From contig CAVYTB010000005.1 in assembly GCA_963771295.1 (NCBI GenBank), positions 248,001-312,000 on the forward strand: 64,000 bases of DNA. Direction: 5' to 3'. Shown here one piece after another: positions 44,698-54,029 of the stretch. The DNA is from Acidiferrum sp963771295 (GTDB taxonomy: Bacteria; Acidobacteriota; Terriglobia; Acidiferrales; UBA7541). How positions within the stretch are numbered: the first letter of the stretch is position 1; every line of letters starts with the position of its first letter. The notes below the pieces were generated by a model. The model saw only the letters and a list, made by a program, of their open reading frames with translations, was not told the origin of the DNA and did no database searches. The position numbers and the translations under genes were made by a program.

Positions 44698-44867
44698 GTA
44701 GCGGCCGCCTTCCGAGGCGGGCGCCCTAGTTGTAGTCGCCGATCTTTAGATCGGTTCGGGTTACTCTTGTATTTGCCTTTTCTTGGAGTTTGCGCCTTCA
44801 GAACTGCGGAAAAACCGTCATATTGTCATTCCGAACGGGGTCCGCGGAGTGAGGAATCTCTCCCGGC
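44698..44867. repeat. Tandem intergenic hairpins and GTCATTCCGA-type repeat
   Basis: Three elements in a row: CCGCCTTCCGAGGCGG hairpin (about 44708-44723), CCGATCTTTAGATCGG hairpin (about 44739-44754), and TTGTCATTCCGAACGGGG with GCGGAGTGAGGAATCTC (about 44823-44861). The last is a well-known style of dispersed intergenic repeat in Acidobacteriota (GTCATTCCGAGCG...GAGGAATC). The first hairpin may also end transcription of the GatB/YqeY gene. Confidence 0.5.
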
Positions 44868-44930
44868 TTTAGCCGCTGAGGGCGTCGACTCTTGTCACTT
44901 AACGAGGCGCATTCCAGCCAACTGATCCAC

Positions 44931-45539
44931 ATGCCCCTGCCACAACAGATTCCGCTTCGCTACACCGAAGAAGACGCCGGCTACGTCAGCATGCGCCCGG
45001 TCGTGAAGCAAACCTTCCGCCTGAACGAATTAGCCGACATGGTCGTGAGCGTCACCGGCAAAGACGCCGCCCGCGTACAGCAGATTTTCCGTACTGGAAC
45101 CGTCGTCTACAACGGCTACCGCTACTCCTGGGACGCCATCCCCGCGGAACTCGCCGAAATCGAATCGTTGTTGCGCCCTTTTCCCGACGACGACCCCGCT
45201 CGCCCTTTCCGCCCAGAAGACGCAAAGAGTGTCTTGTTCGAGATGGGCGGCGGCTCACAACACAACGTCGTCGAGATTCTCCGCAGCGTTGCCTCGCAGA
45301 AAAAACTCTTTGCCAGGAACTCGCCGTGGGATGTTCTCGTGCAATGCGCCCGCGACCACGCTGCACGTTACGAAAAGTATTCTCACTCCCGCAAGGCCGA
45401 CCTCTATCGCATCACCTTGCCCTTTGAAACTGGCCAGAGCCTTCTAGCCGCGATGCTCGAAGTGGCTCCCCGCGGCCTGCGTTATCGTTGGACCACCTTG
45501 CGCCCGCCCGCTGTAGCCGTCTTCGTCTGCCCGCGCTAA
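44931..45539 (+). CDS. Conserved hypothetical protein
   Basis: 202 residues from ATG 44931 (an in-frame TTG at 44892 would add 13 residues and sits in repeat-like sequence). No signal peptide. Features: YTEEDAGYVSMRPVVKQTFR, FRTGTVVYNGYRYSWDAIPA, SVLFEMGGGSQHNVVEILRS and a C-terminal GLRYRWTTLRPPAVAVFVC. The sequence has many Arg/His/Asp but no motif I can name. It is probably a cytoplasmic protein specific to Acidobacteriota. Convergent with the DUF3857 genes. Confidence 0.65.
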   Translation: MPLPQQIPLRYTEEDAGYVSMRPVVKQTFRLNELADMVVSVTGKDAARVQQIFRTGTVVYNGYRYSWDAIPAELAEIESLLRPFPDDDPARPFRPEDAKSVLFEMGGGSQHNVVEILRSVASQKKLFARNSPWDVLVQCARDHAARYEKYSHSRKADLYRITLPFETGQSLLAAMLEVAPRGLRYRWTTLRPPAVAVFVCPR

Positions 45540-45600
45540 CCCGAAGTTTTCACCGCAGCAACCGACTCCTACCGTTTGCCCACACACACAACCAGAAGTT

Positions 45601-45645
45601 TTCATCCTGAGGCGCGCGTCGTGTGCGCCCGAAGGATCTCTACCC
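45601..45645. repeat. TCATCCTGA-type intergenic repeat
   Basis: TTTTCATCCTGAGGCG ... CGAAGGATCTCTAC, the other common variant (TCATCCTGAGCGGAGCGAAGGATC) of the repeat seen at 44823-44861. It lies between two convergent genes. Confidence 0.45.
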
Positions 45646-45671
45646 ACACACCATGCATAACGATCGACTGT

Positions 45672-47660
45672 TTATTTTCCCGCCGGCTTCAGCACCGCGG
45701 TATTTCGTTCGTCGCCAACGATGGCTCGGTAGAAACTCTTCAGTTGGTCAAGCTTGTCTACCGGCACGCTCAATTCTTTGATCTCCATCGTTCGCGTGTA
45801 GATCAGCACATTCCCTTTTGCTTCCGTCTTGCTGTGATAGCTCGCAAAACTGTAATCCGCGTCCACCGGCGGCGGCAGTTCATCCACCGTGTAACCTTCC
45901 GGAAGCTTGATTTCGTAGCTATCCACATTTTTTGTCGGCCCGTCGAACTCCACCGGATACTTGCGTGGCTCTTTCTTCTCCAAAATGTCGCTCGACCAGT
46001 TCCCCAGCACCCGCGGCCGCACCAGCAGAAGGTCTCCCGCATTTTTGCCGTATTTGTACGACGTGAAGGAATACATATACCCGAAGGGCCGGTCATGGAC
46101 ATTCAGGTTGGCGACACTCGCGGAATTGATCTGGAAAGTTCCCAGAGAATTCGACAACAACGACTCAATAGGTTTAATCCGATCAGTGTCCTTCGTCGCG
46201 GCTCGCAACGCGTAACGCTGATTCGCTGCGTTGTCGCCCTGCCGAACCTCGTTAACTTTTCCACTTAGTGTTCCGTCCGCAGTCAGTTCCAGCACTCCCG
46301 CTCGATGATTTCCGCTTGCCGAAGGTGGAAGCTTTGGCACCTGAATCAAGTCACCGCCGTCGTCTGTAACCAGCAGTCCGTAATTCCCCTGCAGGTGGCC
46401 TCGCAATTGTCCGAATGGCGTCACTTCGCTAGTGGGATCGAAAATCAGTAACCTGCCCAATTTTGGGTGATCGTAGATTGCCACCAGGGATGGGTCGCTG
46501 ACATTGTCCGGCAACTTGATGCCCATGATCTCGTGGTTGAACCAATACATGTTTGGAGGCGTTCCCGGCGTCACCGCCCCTCTTTGCGTATTGATGTCAA
46601 GATAGTAGGAATCAACGCCGATCTCTTTCAACATCGCGCTCATTAACGTGACCTTATCCTTGCAGTCGCCGTAACGGTGCGCAAAAACCTCCCCGGCCGC
46701 ATGTGGCTGCCATCCGCCGATTCCCAGCTCAATGGCCACGTAGCGGATATCTTTCTGCATGAATGCTGCCAGCGCTTGCATCTTCCCCAATGTCGTCGTC
46801 GCGGATGCCGTGAGTTCCGTGACTTTCTGCTTAAGCTCCGGTGAAGGATCGCGCCGTCCTTGCAGCAAACCCGATTCCCAATGGGCCATCTCCGTCCAAT
46901 TTTCAAATCCCTTCTTTCCCGATCCACCTGGTGGGAAAAATGACACGATCATTTGCGCCGCAACGGCACGCCACGGGGGCATGTCGTCCTCTTCACGAAT
47001 GCCAGCCAGGTCCGTTACTACCCACTGCCATTGATTTGTGCCCGACGCCGTGGGCTGAATCTCCCGGTGATTAATCCAGTTCGCCTTGTACTCCCACCCT
47101 TGCGGCAATTGCAGGGTATAACGCGCCTCGCGCACCGGGTTCCGGCCCTGAAAGTGCCACCAGTCCTGCAATATGAACGGCTTGCTCTCAATCTCAATTT
47201 CGTAGCCCACCACATTCCCAGGGTCTGCCGCGGGGATTCTCAGGATGCGATCCCTCACATCCGAGATCAATTCCGAAAACTCGACCCCAGCTAAAGATAT
47301 GTCCACCGCTTCTTTATCTTTAACCTCGTAGTCTTTCCCTTGCGCCGGAATACACCACGCTTTCATTCCGGTAATCTTGCGATTGGAATCAAATTCCGCA
47401 TACGCAACACCGTAGTCGCGCCCGCCTGGCCTTAGAATTTTGTAGGCGCGTCGCTCGATGATCTTTATCTTTCCTTCCGATTGGATCGCCGTCACATCCT
47501 CGGAGTACAGCGTGATGGCATCGGTCTTCTCATCATGCGGTGGCAGTGGCGCGGTTGCCGCCGCGTGCAACCACGCGGGAGCATCCCCAGCCATCGCTGG
47601 CGAACGCCATAGGAAACCGCCCCACAGCACAAGCGCAGCGGCTAGTCCTGCCTGCCTCAT
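45672..47660 (-). CDS. DUF3857/transglutaminase-like protein, catalytic triad present
   Basis: 662 residues from ATG 47660, where the signal peptide starts (MRQAGLAAALVLWGGFLWRS). An N-terminal DUF3857 domain (about 50-260) includes KIIERRAYKILRPGGRDYGV. The transglutaminase core has Cys in AHRYGDCKDKVTLMSAML, His in YWFNHEIMGIKLP and Asp in LLIFDPTSEVTPFG. The C-terminal part is a DUF2569/3858-like beta domain. It is exported, and proteolytic or amide-exchange chemistry is likely but unproven. It is the second gene of a pair, starting 11 bases after the stop of its paralogue. Confidence 0.88.
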   Translation of the reverse strand: MRQAGLAAALVLWGGFLWRSPAMAGDAPAWLHAAATAPLPPHDEKTDAITLYSEDVTAIQSEGKIKIIERRAYKILRPGGRDYGVAYAEFDSNRKITGMKAWCIPAQGKDYEVKDKEAVDISLAGVEFSELISDVRDRILRIPAADPGNVVGYEIEIESKPFILQDWWHFQGRNPVREARYTLQLPQGWEYKANWINHREIQPTASGTNQWQWVVTDLAGIREEDDMPPWRAVAAQMIVSFFPPGGSGKKGFENWTEMAHWESGLLQGRRDPSPELKQKVTELTASATTTLGKMQALAAFMQKDIRYVAIELGIGGWQPHAAGEVFAHRYGDCKDKVTLMSAMLKEIGVDSYYLDINTQRGAVTPGTPPNMYWFNHEIMGIKLPDNVSDPSLVAIYDHPKLGRLLIFDPTSEVTPFGQLRGHLQGNYGLLVTDDGGDLIQVPKLPPSASGNHRAGVLELTADGTLSGKVNEVRQGDNAANQRYALRAATKDTDRIKPIESLLSNSLGTFQINSASVANLNVHDRPFGYMYSFTSYKYGKNAGDLLLVRPRVLGNWSSDILEKKEPRKYPVEFDGPTKNVDSYEIKLPEGYTVDELPPPVDADYSFASYHSKTEAKGNVLIYTRTMEIKELSVPVDKLDQLKSFYRAIVGDERNTAVLKPAGK

Positions 47661-47670
47661 CAGTTTCAGG

Positions 47671-49659
47671 CTATTTGCCGGCCGAAGCGCTGACCGGCCG
47701 CAGCACAATTTGTTGATCATCCTGAGTCCTCACCATCTGGTAGAAGTTGCGCAAAACCGGGTACGAATCTTTCGGCACGATCACTAAATCGCTGCGCAGT
47801 TCACGCCGCATATGCAGCAGACCCTTTTCGTCCTCCACGCTAAGTTTGTAATCTACCGCCTTGGCGTCCTGGTCCACTGGCTTGGGCAAACTCGCCGCTT
47901 TCCATCCCAACGGCAGGTCGACCGTAAGATCATCGACCTCCTTGTACGGGTACTCGAAGTACACCGGATGAATCCTGTCCGCGTGCTCAAACAGATGCTT
48001 CTCGTTGGCCGAAAAAACGCTCGCGGGCAGCAAAACCTTGCGCCCTGCGGCAGAAGCGAATCCCGGAACCTTCAGAGTGAACTCCGCTGCTAACCCTGAC
48101 TCCGAACTTTTCCAGTTTGGTTGGCTGACCAGATCCACTTCGCTTCCCATGGCGATGGACTCTTTCACTTCGTCTTCCAGTGACTTTTTCCGGTTCGCGT
48201 CATCCTCGTTCCGTTCTTCTACACGCCTTCGCATCGCCGCTAGTCCCGTCCACGTCACCGTCAGCTTCCCTTCCAGAGAACCATCTTCCAACAGCTTCAG
48301 ATCCCCCTTATGCTCAACCCGCGATAAGTCGCTTTCCGGCAACGTCGTGAAGATCCATTTCCCGCCTTCCTTGTCGAGTTTCAGGCCAACCACATTTGTC
48401 TCCATCCACGGCAGCATCCCGAACGGAGTAAATTCCGCTCCCGGATCGAAATACATGTCCTTTCCATCGACCTTCACCAGGACGACGTTGGCATTCAGTT
48501 CCCGGCTGTTCAAGCGCTCCTTACGAAAGAAATATTCGCCGCGCCCCGATACCAGGCACGGATAAGCCTCAAAACCCGCGGACCGCGTTAATCCCAAAAA
48601 CAGCCAAGTAATCCCCCAACCGCTCCCGTACTGCTCTTTCCACATTTCCTCCACATTCCCGGGAAGCTTCAGCTTTTCTCTTTTTTCCTGCTGCTCCGTC
48701 TTGCTCACCTCATAGCTCAAATTGCGAAGCTGCTGCGTGCGCGCGTATATCTTTTGCAGCTTCACCATGGGAGCGTCCCCGGGCGATACGATTTGCGCCA
48801 CCGCTTGCTCCATCGCCTTCCGCTTGTTTACGAATTCCTCCACCGATCCATTCTGTTTCTTCCCGAAATTGGCCCAGTACTTGTCGGGATTCATTTCCAT
48901 GCCACCTTCGCGATAAATGAAGTTGACCCGGAATTTCAGCTCATTTTCCGGAGGCATGTAATCTTCCGTCTGGAATCCCGGAATGTTGTCGGCCTCCATC
49001 CGGACTACGTGATCAGGACCTTCCTTTGCCGCCGTTGCTCCTGCGGGTAGGCCCGCGGGCGAAACCCATTGCACCGACCAACCCTCTCCCGCATAAGGCT
49101 TCAGACTGAATTTCGCGTGCTTGGTAAAAAGTTCCTCGCTCAGAATCCAACGTGAATTGAAAATCTGATAGTCGGCGAAATCGTAATTGAAGCGGTACTC
49201 GATGATGCTGCCTACCGATGCTTCTGGCATCGAAAAGGTCTTGGCCAGATATTTCACCGTTTTCGATTTCACAATCGTGTTTTCGTAGATTTTCCCTTCG
49301 TAATTCACGATTGTTCCATCCGGCCGGATGGTTCTCGCGCGAATCCGGCTCACCCGGTATCCCTCTTTTTCGAACGGAATTTCGATGTTGGCGTACTTGC
49401 GCCCTTCTTCCGTCAGGATCTTGATCCGAAGATAGTTGTATTCCGTCGACGCTGTTCCTTTGTCATCCCGGTCTACTTGGCGATATAGATAGATCGCCGG
49501 CGCCCCCGGCGCCTTTGGCTCCGCGGTCATCTTCAACTCTGCAGGATCCACCGGCAGCCAGTCATCACTCGCCTGCACCAACCGTGACGGAACAACTACG
49601 AATGCAAGAAACGCTGCTCCCACCACTACCAGGGGAAACGCACAACGTCGCATGAACAT
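47671..49659 (-). CDS. DUF3857 protein with transglutaminase-like domain lacking catalytic Cys and His
   Basis: 662 residues, signal peptide FPLVVVGAAFLAFVVVPSRL. Same domain order as the next gene: DUF3857 (YNYLRIKILTEEGRKYANIE, FSMPEASVGSIIEYRFNYD) then a transglutaminase-like region. Where the paralogue has YGDCKDK this protein has YGSGWGITWLFLGL, so the nucleophile Cys is missing; the His position reads LNANVVLVKVDG; the Asp remains in DMYFDPGAEFTPFG. It is therefore probably non-catalytic and may bind substrate or partner with the active paralogue. First gene of the pair. Confidence 0.87.
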   Translation of the reverse strand: MFMRRCAFPLVVVGAAFLAFVVVPSRLVQASDDWLPVDPAELKMTAEPKAPGAPAIYLYRQVDRDDKGTASTEYNYLRIKILTEEGRKYANIEIPFEKEGYRVSRIRARTIRPDGTIVNYEGKIYENTIVKSKTVKYLAKTFSMPEASVGSIIEYRFNYDFADYQIFNSRWILSEELFTKHAKFSLKPYAGEGWSVQWVSPAGLPAGATAAKEGPDHVVRMEADNIPGFQTEDYMPPENELKFRVNFIYREGGMEMNPDKYWANFGKKQNGSVEEFVNKRKAMEQAVAQIVSPGDAPMVKLQKIYARTQQLRNLSYEVSKTEQQEKREKLKLPGNVEEMWKEQYGSGWGITWLFLGLTRSAGFEAYPCLVSGRGEYFFRKERLNSRELNANVVLVKVDGKDMYFDPGAEFTPFGMLPWMETNVVGLKLDKEGGKWIFTTLPESDLSRVEHKGDLKLLEDGSLEGKLTVTWTGLAAMRRRVEERNEDDANRKKSLEDEVKESIAMGSEVDLVSQPNWKSSESGLAAEFTLKVPGFASAAGRKVLLPASVFSANEKHLFEHADRIHPVYFEYPYKEVDDLTVDLPLGWKAASLPKPVDQDAKAVDYKLSVEDEKGLLHMRRELRSDLVIVPKDSYPVLRNFYQMVRTQDDQQIVLRPVSASAGK

Positions 49660-50275
49660 GACCTCTCCAATCCAATTTCCTTTAGATTGCCGTCGGGAGG
49701 AAACACACGCTGAGCGAGCTACAACTCGTGGGAGCTCTCGGACGGGCGGTGCCGTTAGCTTTCACTGTTGACAAGCTTCTAACCTAATTACAGCCGACAA
49801 TATCTTTCGTACCTTGTCCTGTCAAGAGAACTCCCATTACTCTTTGTTCTCTTACGCGCATCGCCCTCTTCTAAGCGGGACAGAATCCCGGGCAACCGCC
49901 TCTGGGTGTCGCACCATTTGGATTTGGTTCATAAGCGGCGCGGGTTTAGAGTCAACTTCAACCCAACCCTGCGTTCGAACACCCTACTGACGAAATACCT
50001 GAAGGCATTGCACTTTTTCTCTTGACATTTTATTACTTATTGATTATAGTAAGCAGTTGTAAATAATGGGAACGTTCTAAAAACCGACCGCACATCAGCT
50101 GGAAGAATTCGCGACCTGCGCATCCCGCTCAGAAATGCGCGAACGAACTCCTTCGTAACCCATGCAGAATGAACACTTCCGTAAGTGTTCATTCCAAAGG
50201 ACTTTAAACTGTTTAGAATGAACACATACAAAAAACGCGATATTTTTCTGGTGGTCCTCTTAACCACAGTCCGAT
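49660..50275. other. AT-richer intergenic region with operator-like palindromes
   Basis: 616 bases between the OPT transporter stop and the DUF3857 gene start, both on the minus strand. It holds the palindromes at 50167-50226 and presumably the DUF3857 promoter. A 76-codon minus-strand frame across the palindromes has no ribosome-binding site or family match and is not called. Confidence 0.5.
50167..50226. promoter_or_regulatory. GAATGAACACTT palindrome plus extra half-site
   Basis: A perfect inverted repeat, GAATGAACACTT (50167-50178), CCGT spacer, AAGTGTTCATTC (50183-50194), and a further half-site GAATGAACACAT at about 50216-50227. Not a terminator (no T-run on either strand). The arrangement suits a dimeric repressor such as a TetR-type protein; none is encoded nearby. 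Confidence 0.45.
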
Positions 50276-52354
50276 TTACATGATCGCCGTCGGCGGTGCT
50301 GGCTCATCGGGACGCCCCGCATTCGCCAGCGGCACGAAGATCATCACAACTACGAGCATCGCCAATGCAATCAAGGGAGCAATCCACAAGTCTCCCACAG
50401 CCAGATGCGCCAGCCTTGTATCGGCATGAGGATCATGCGCCAGCCTTCGGGCAATCACCGACGCTACGCCCAATCCACACAGAGCTTCGCCGGCGATTAA
50501 TCCCGACGCTGTCAGCACCCCGGCATTGTCCACTCGCGCTTTCTGCGCGTCATTCAAGTTGCGTTTGTCGCGCAACCGGTCGGTAATCCAGCGAATCACG
50601 CCGCCAACGAACATCGCGGAAGTTGTTCCCAGCGGCAGATACATGCCAATCGAAAACAGCATCACGCTCTTCACTTGCAGCAGGATCATCACGATTCCCA
50701 GCAGCATTCCCACGATGATCAAGGGCCACGCCATGTCTCCGCCGACAATACCTTTCGATAGCATCGCCATCAGCCCGGCCTGCGGCGCCGATAACGCTGG
50801 GCTTCCGAAGTGATAGGCCTTATCCAACACTGACAGCGGGAAGAACAACACCAGCGAAGCCATCACCACTCCGAGCAAATCGCCAATCTGCATCTTGGAC
50901 GGCGTACCGCCAAGAATATGCCCCACTTTCAAGTCCTGCAGCATTTCGCCGGCAACCGCCGATGACACGCAAACCACCGCGGCTACTCCCAGCACCGCGG
51001 CAACACCACCCGCGCCGGAAACCCCCAGAGCCACCATCAGCAGCGCGGCAATCACCAGGGTGCAAAGCGTAAGCCCCGATACCGGATTGTTCGATGAGCC
51101 GATCATTCCCACCAGATTCCCAGACACGGCCGCAAAAAAGAATCCGACTACGATCATGACGCCGGCCGCAACCAGCGCGCCGGTCAGCACCTTGGAAGCA
51201 GAGAAGGCTCCCGCGCTGCCAATGAAGTAGTGATAAAGCAGAATCATGGCCACGAACACCACGCCCACTCCCGCGAATACTCCCTTCGCCGGCAGATCCC
51301 TCTCAGTACGATCCGTCGCTGCGTGCGCTGCGGCGGACTTCTTCAGGTCAGAGATCGCCCGGCCCATGCCCATGGCCAACTGCTTGCGCATGCGGATCAA
51401 GGTGTACGTCGCGCCGACCAGCATTCCGCCCACCGCGATTGGTCGCACGATCGAGTAGTAGATTGCTCCCGCCAGTAGCGGCCACGAAAGTGTCTGTCCT
51501 TCCGGCTGCGCTGCCTGAATGTACGGACCGACTGTGAACGTCAGCAGCGGAACCAGCAATCCCCACGCCAGCACTCCACCGGCGAAGTTCAGCGCCGCCA
51601 ATCGCGGCCCGATGATGTAACCCACGCCGAGGTAAGCAGGGCTGATATCCGGAGCTGAGAAGAATGTAGCGCCTCCGGTTATCGTCGTCGCCACGCTCGG
51701 ATTCGTGCTGGTTCGCAAAAGCAGTTTCTTGCCCAACGCACTGATGTTCGCGCGGAACGTATTATTCGGAGAAAACACATTCAGGGCTCCCAACAGGAAC
51801 ATCAGTGCGCCGAAACCCATGTTGGCAAACAGAATCTTCGCTGCCTTCGCTCCTTGTTGTCCGGCCTTATGAATCTCGGAAGCCGCCACTGATTCGGGGT
51901 ACGGTAATTCCGGGTCCTCCACCATTACGCGCCGCAGCAGCGTCACAAACAGAATCCCCAAAGTGCCGCCGATCACCATCAGCGCGACCGCTTTCCAGTA
52001 CTGTTCGCCCGTCAGCCCCGGCCACAATCCGGCGATCACGAATGCCGGAATCGTGAACACGGCGCCCGCGGCAACCGACTCTCCGATAGAGCCAATGGTT
52101 CGCGCGATGTTTTCTTCCAGCAGCGTGCCTTTCATCAAGCGCAGCAGCGCCATGCTGATCACCGCCGCGGGATAGGTTGCCGCGATCGTCATTCCAGCCT
52201 TCAGACCCAGATAGGCGTTCGCTGCTCCCAGAATCACCGTCATCACCAGTCCCAGCAACACGGCACGCAGCGTGAACTCTTTCATCTTCATGTTTGTGGG
52301 AACGTAAGGCTGGTGTTTCGGGGGACCGGCTGGACCAGGGGATTGCGTGTTCAT
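50276..52354 (-). CDS. Oligopeptide transporter, OPT family
   Basis: 692 residues from ATG 52354, with GAGG 8 bases upstream. About 14-16 hydrophobic segments, for example AVLLGLVMTVILGAANAYLG, LGILFVTLLRRVMVEDPELP and YPESVAASEIHKAGQQGAKA, the last two being hallmark OPT motifs. SSNNPVSGLTLCTLVIAALL marks the second half. The family moves small peptides or metal-chelate complexes across the inner membrane with protons. It is divergent from the dipeptidase gene pepD (226 bases between starts), suggesting shared control and a peptide uptake and breakdown role. Confidence 0.93.
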   Translation of the reverse strand: MNTQSPGPAGPPKHQPYVPTNMKMKEFTLRAVLLGLVMTVILGAANAYLGLKAGMTIAATYPAAVISMALLRLMKGTLLEENIARTIGSIGESVAAGAVFTIPAFVIAGLWPGLTGEQYWKAVALMVIGGTLGILFVTLLRRVMVEDPELPYPESVAASEIHKAGQQGAKAAKILFANMGFGALMFLLGALNVFSPNNTFRANISALGKKLLLRTSTNPSVATTITGGATFFSAPDISPAYLGVGYIIGPRLAALNFAGGVLAWGLLVPLLTFTVGPYIQAAQPEGQTLSWPLLAGAIYYSIVRPIAVGGMLVGATYTLIRMRKQLAMGMGRAISDLKKSAAAHAATDRTERDLPAKGVFAGVGVVFVAMILLYHYFIGSAGAFSASKVLTGALVAAGVMIVVGFFFAAVSGNLVGMIGSSNNPVSGLTLCTLVIAALLMVALGVSGAGGVAAVLGVAAVVCVSSAVAGEMLQDLKVGHILGGTPSKMQIGDLLGVVMASLVLFFPLSVLDKAYHFGSPALSAPQAGLMAMLSKGIVGGDMAWPLIIVGMLLGIVMILLQVKSVMLFSIGMYLPLGTTSAMFVGGVIRWITDRLRDKRNLNDAQKARVDNAGVLTASGLIAGEALCGLGVASVIARRLAHDPHADTRLAHLAVGDLWIAPLIALAMLVVVMIFVPLANAGRPDEPAPPTAIM

Positions 52355-52580
52355 GCGTGAACCTCGCAACTACATTGTTGGGTTGTTGTTGCTAACTGTG
52401 GAAGACACCGCGAACGTTAGCATGCCGTTCAATACGTCCGCAAGTATGGACACCTCAGGCCAGGCAATTCCGTCAGCCTCGAGAAAATCGTTTCAATACG
52501 ACCCTAGCGATTCAGATGGATGTACAATGGTGCCACTCCCGAGATCACAATCGAAATCCCGGCGTAGCACGGAGCACGTG

Positions 52581-54029
52581 ATGATGCCTGCACTCGCAAA
52601 CTTGCAACCCGAACAGTTATGGAAGCACTTTGACAAATTGGCCGCAATTCCTCGCGGCTCGACGAAGGAGGCTGCCGCGCGCGATTACGTCCGCGGCGTG
52701 GCCGCAAAGCTGGGGCTCGAATGCACACAAGACCCCGCCGGAAACTTAGTGGTTCGCAAACCTGCTCGTCCGGGACGCGAAGCAGCCCCAATGACCCTCT
52801 TACAGGGTCACCTCGACATGGTCTGCGAAAAAAACGAGACCACGGTTCACAATTTCGACGTTGATCCCATTAAGGTCGTCAGAGACGGCGACTGGCTCAA
52901 GGCCGACGGCACCACCCTGGGCTCCGACAATGGCGTCGGTGTGGCCGCGGCGCTTGCCGTTATGGAAAGCACAGACATTGCCCACGGCCCTCTCGAGTTT
53001 GCTTTCACGATTGACGAAGAGACCGGTCTGACCGGCGCTTCCGAATTCCCGGCCGGCGTGCTCAAGTCCAAATATTTCCTGAATCTTGACACCGAAGAAA
53101 TCGGCACTTTGTGCATAGGTTGTGCCGGCGGCCTCAATACCACGGCTAGACGCAAAGTGAAGCTTGTGCCCGCGGGCTCTGGCGCGGCGTTGCGGCTGAA
53201 AGTTACCGACCTAAGAGGTGGCCACTCGGGTGTCGACATCCACCAAGGCCGCGGCAATGCCCTGCGCATCATGGGTGGTGTGCTTCAGGAGGTGCTTGAT
53301 GGCCTTCCCGCGCAACTCGCAGGAGTCAACGGTGGAAGCGCGCATAATGCGATTCCCCGCGAAGCTGTCGCTGTCGTAGTGCTGGACCCTTCCCGTGAAG
53401 GCGAACTGAAATCGTTGCTCGCCACCGCCCAAGCCAGGTACCAAGCGGAATTAGGCGGATTCGATTCCGGATTGCAGATCACCGTAGGAAAAGCGGAACC
53501 TCCGAAAATGGTTTTGGACACCGCAGATGCGAAACAAACCGCGGCGCTACTGGCAAGCATGCCTCACGGAATTCTAGCCATGAGCCCCGATGTGCCCGGC
53601 CTGGTGCAAACGTCAACGAATCTGGCGACGGTCAATACCAAGGGCGATCTCGTCGAGATTGTTACCAGTCAGCGCAGCGCGATTGCCAGCAGCAAACAAG
53701 GAGCCGCTCGCATGATCGCGACGATCTGCCGCCTGGCGGGGTTCGAGGTAGAGCACACCGGCAGCTATCCCGGCTGGAAACCCGACCCTAACAGCGACCT
53801 TATTCGCAAGCTGCAGGAAGTGCACACCAAGCTTTTCGGAAAGCCCGCGGAATTGATCGCCATGCACGCTGGTTTGGAGTGCGGCGTGATTGGTGAAAAA
53901 TATCCCGGCATGCAGATGGTATCGTTTGGTCCGACGATCGTGGATCCGCACAGCCCCAACGAGAGAGTGCAGATTTCCACCGTGGAACGTTTCTGGAACT
54001 ACCTTAAGCTCGCGCTCGAAAAGCTATAA
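52581..54029 (+). CDS. pepD: Aminoacyl-histidine dipeptidase (M20 family)
   Basis: 482 residues from the ATG at 52581, chosen for the GGAG upstream; the frame extends to 52347 but that part overlaps the OPT promoter region. Motifs: metal-binding His in TLLQGHLDMVCEKN, Asp bridge in TTLGSDNGVGVAAALAVM, Glu pair in FTIDEETGLTGASEF, Asp in FLNLDTEEIGTLCIGCAG, and lid-domain RGGHSGVDIHQGRGNAL. It hydrolyses Xaa-His and other dipeptides with zinc in the cytoplasm. Divergent from the OPT transporter. Confidence 0.94.
   Translation: MMPALANLQPEQLWKHFDKLAAIPRGSTKEAAARDYVRGVAAKLGLECTQDPAGNLVVRKPARPGREAAPMTLLQGHLDMVCEKNETTVHNFDVDPIKVVRDGDWLKADGTTLGSDNGVGVAAALAVMESTDIAHGPLEFAFTIDEETGLTGASEFPAGVLKSKYFLNLDTEEIGTLCIGCAGGLNTTARRKVKLVPAGSGAALRLKVTDLRGGHSGVDIHQGRGNALRIMGGVLQEVLDGLPAQLAGVNGGSAHNAIPREAVAVVVLDPSREGELKSLLATAQARYQAELGGFDSGLQITVGKAEPPKMVLDTADAKQTAALLASMPHGILAMSPDVPGLVQTSTNLATVNTKGDLVEIVTSQRSAIASSKQGAARMIATICRLAGFEVEHTGSYPGWKPDPNSDLIRKLQEVHTKLFGKPAELIAMHAGLECGVIGEKYPGMQMVSFGPTIVDPHSPNERVQISTVERFWNYLKLALEKL

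Noticed and set aside
45576..46268. 230-codon plus-strand frame opposite the DUF3857 gene
   Set aside because: Antisense to a well-supported gene and of shadow-like composition.
50037..50267. 76-codon minus-strand frame
   Set aside because: It runs across the palindromic operator-like sequence, has no ribosome-binding site and no family match.
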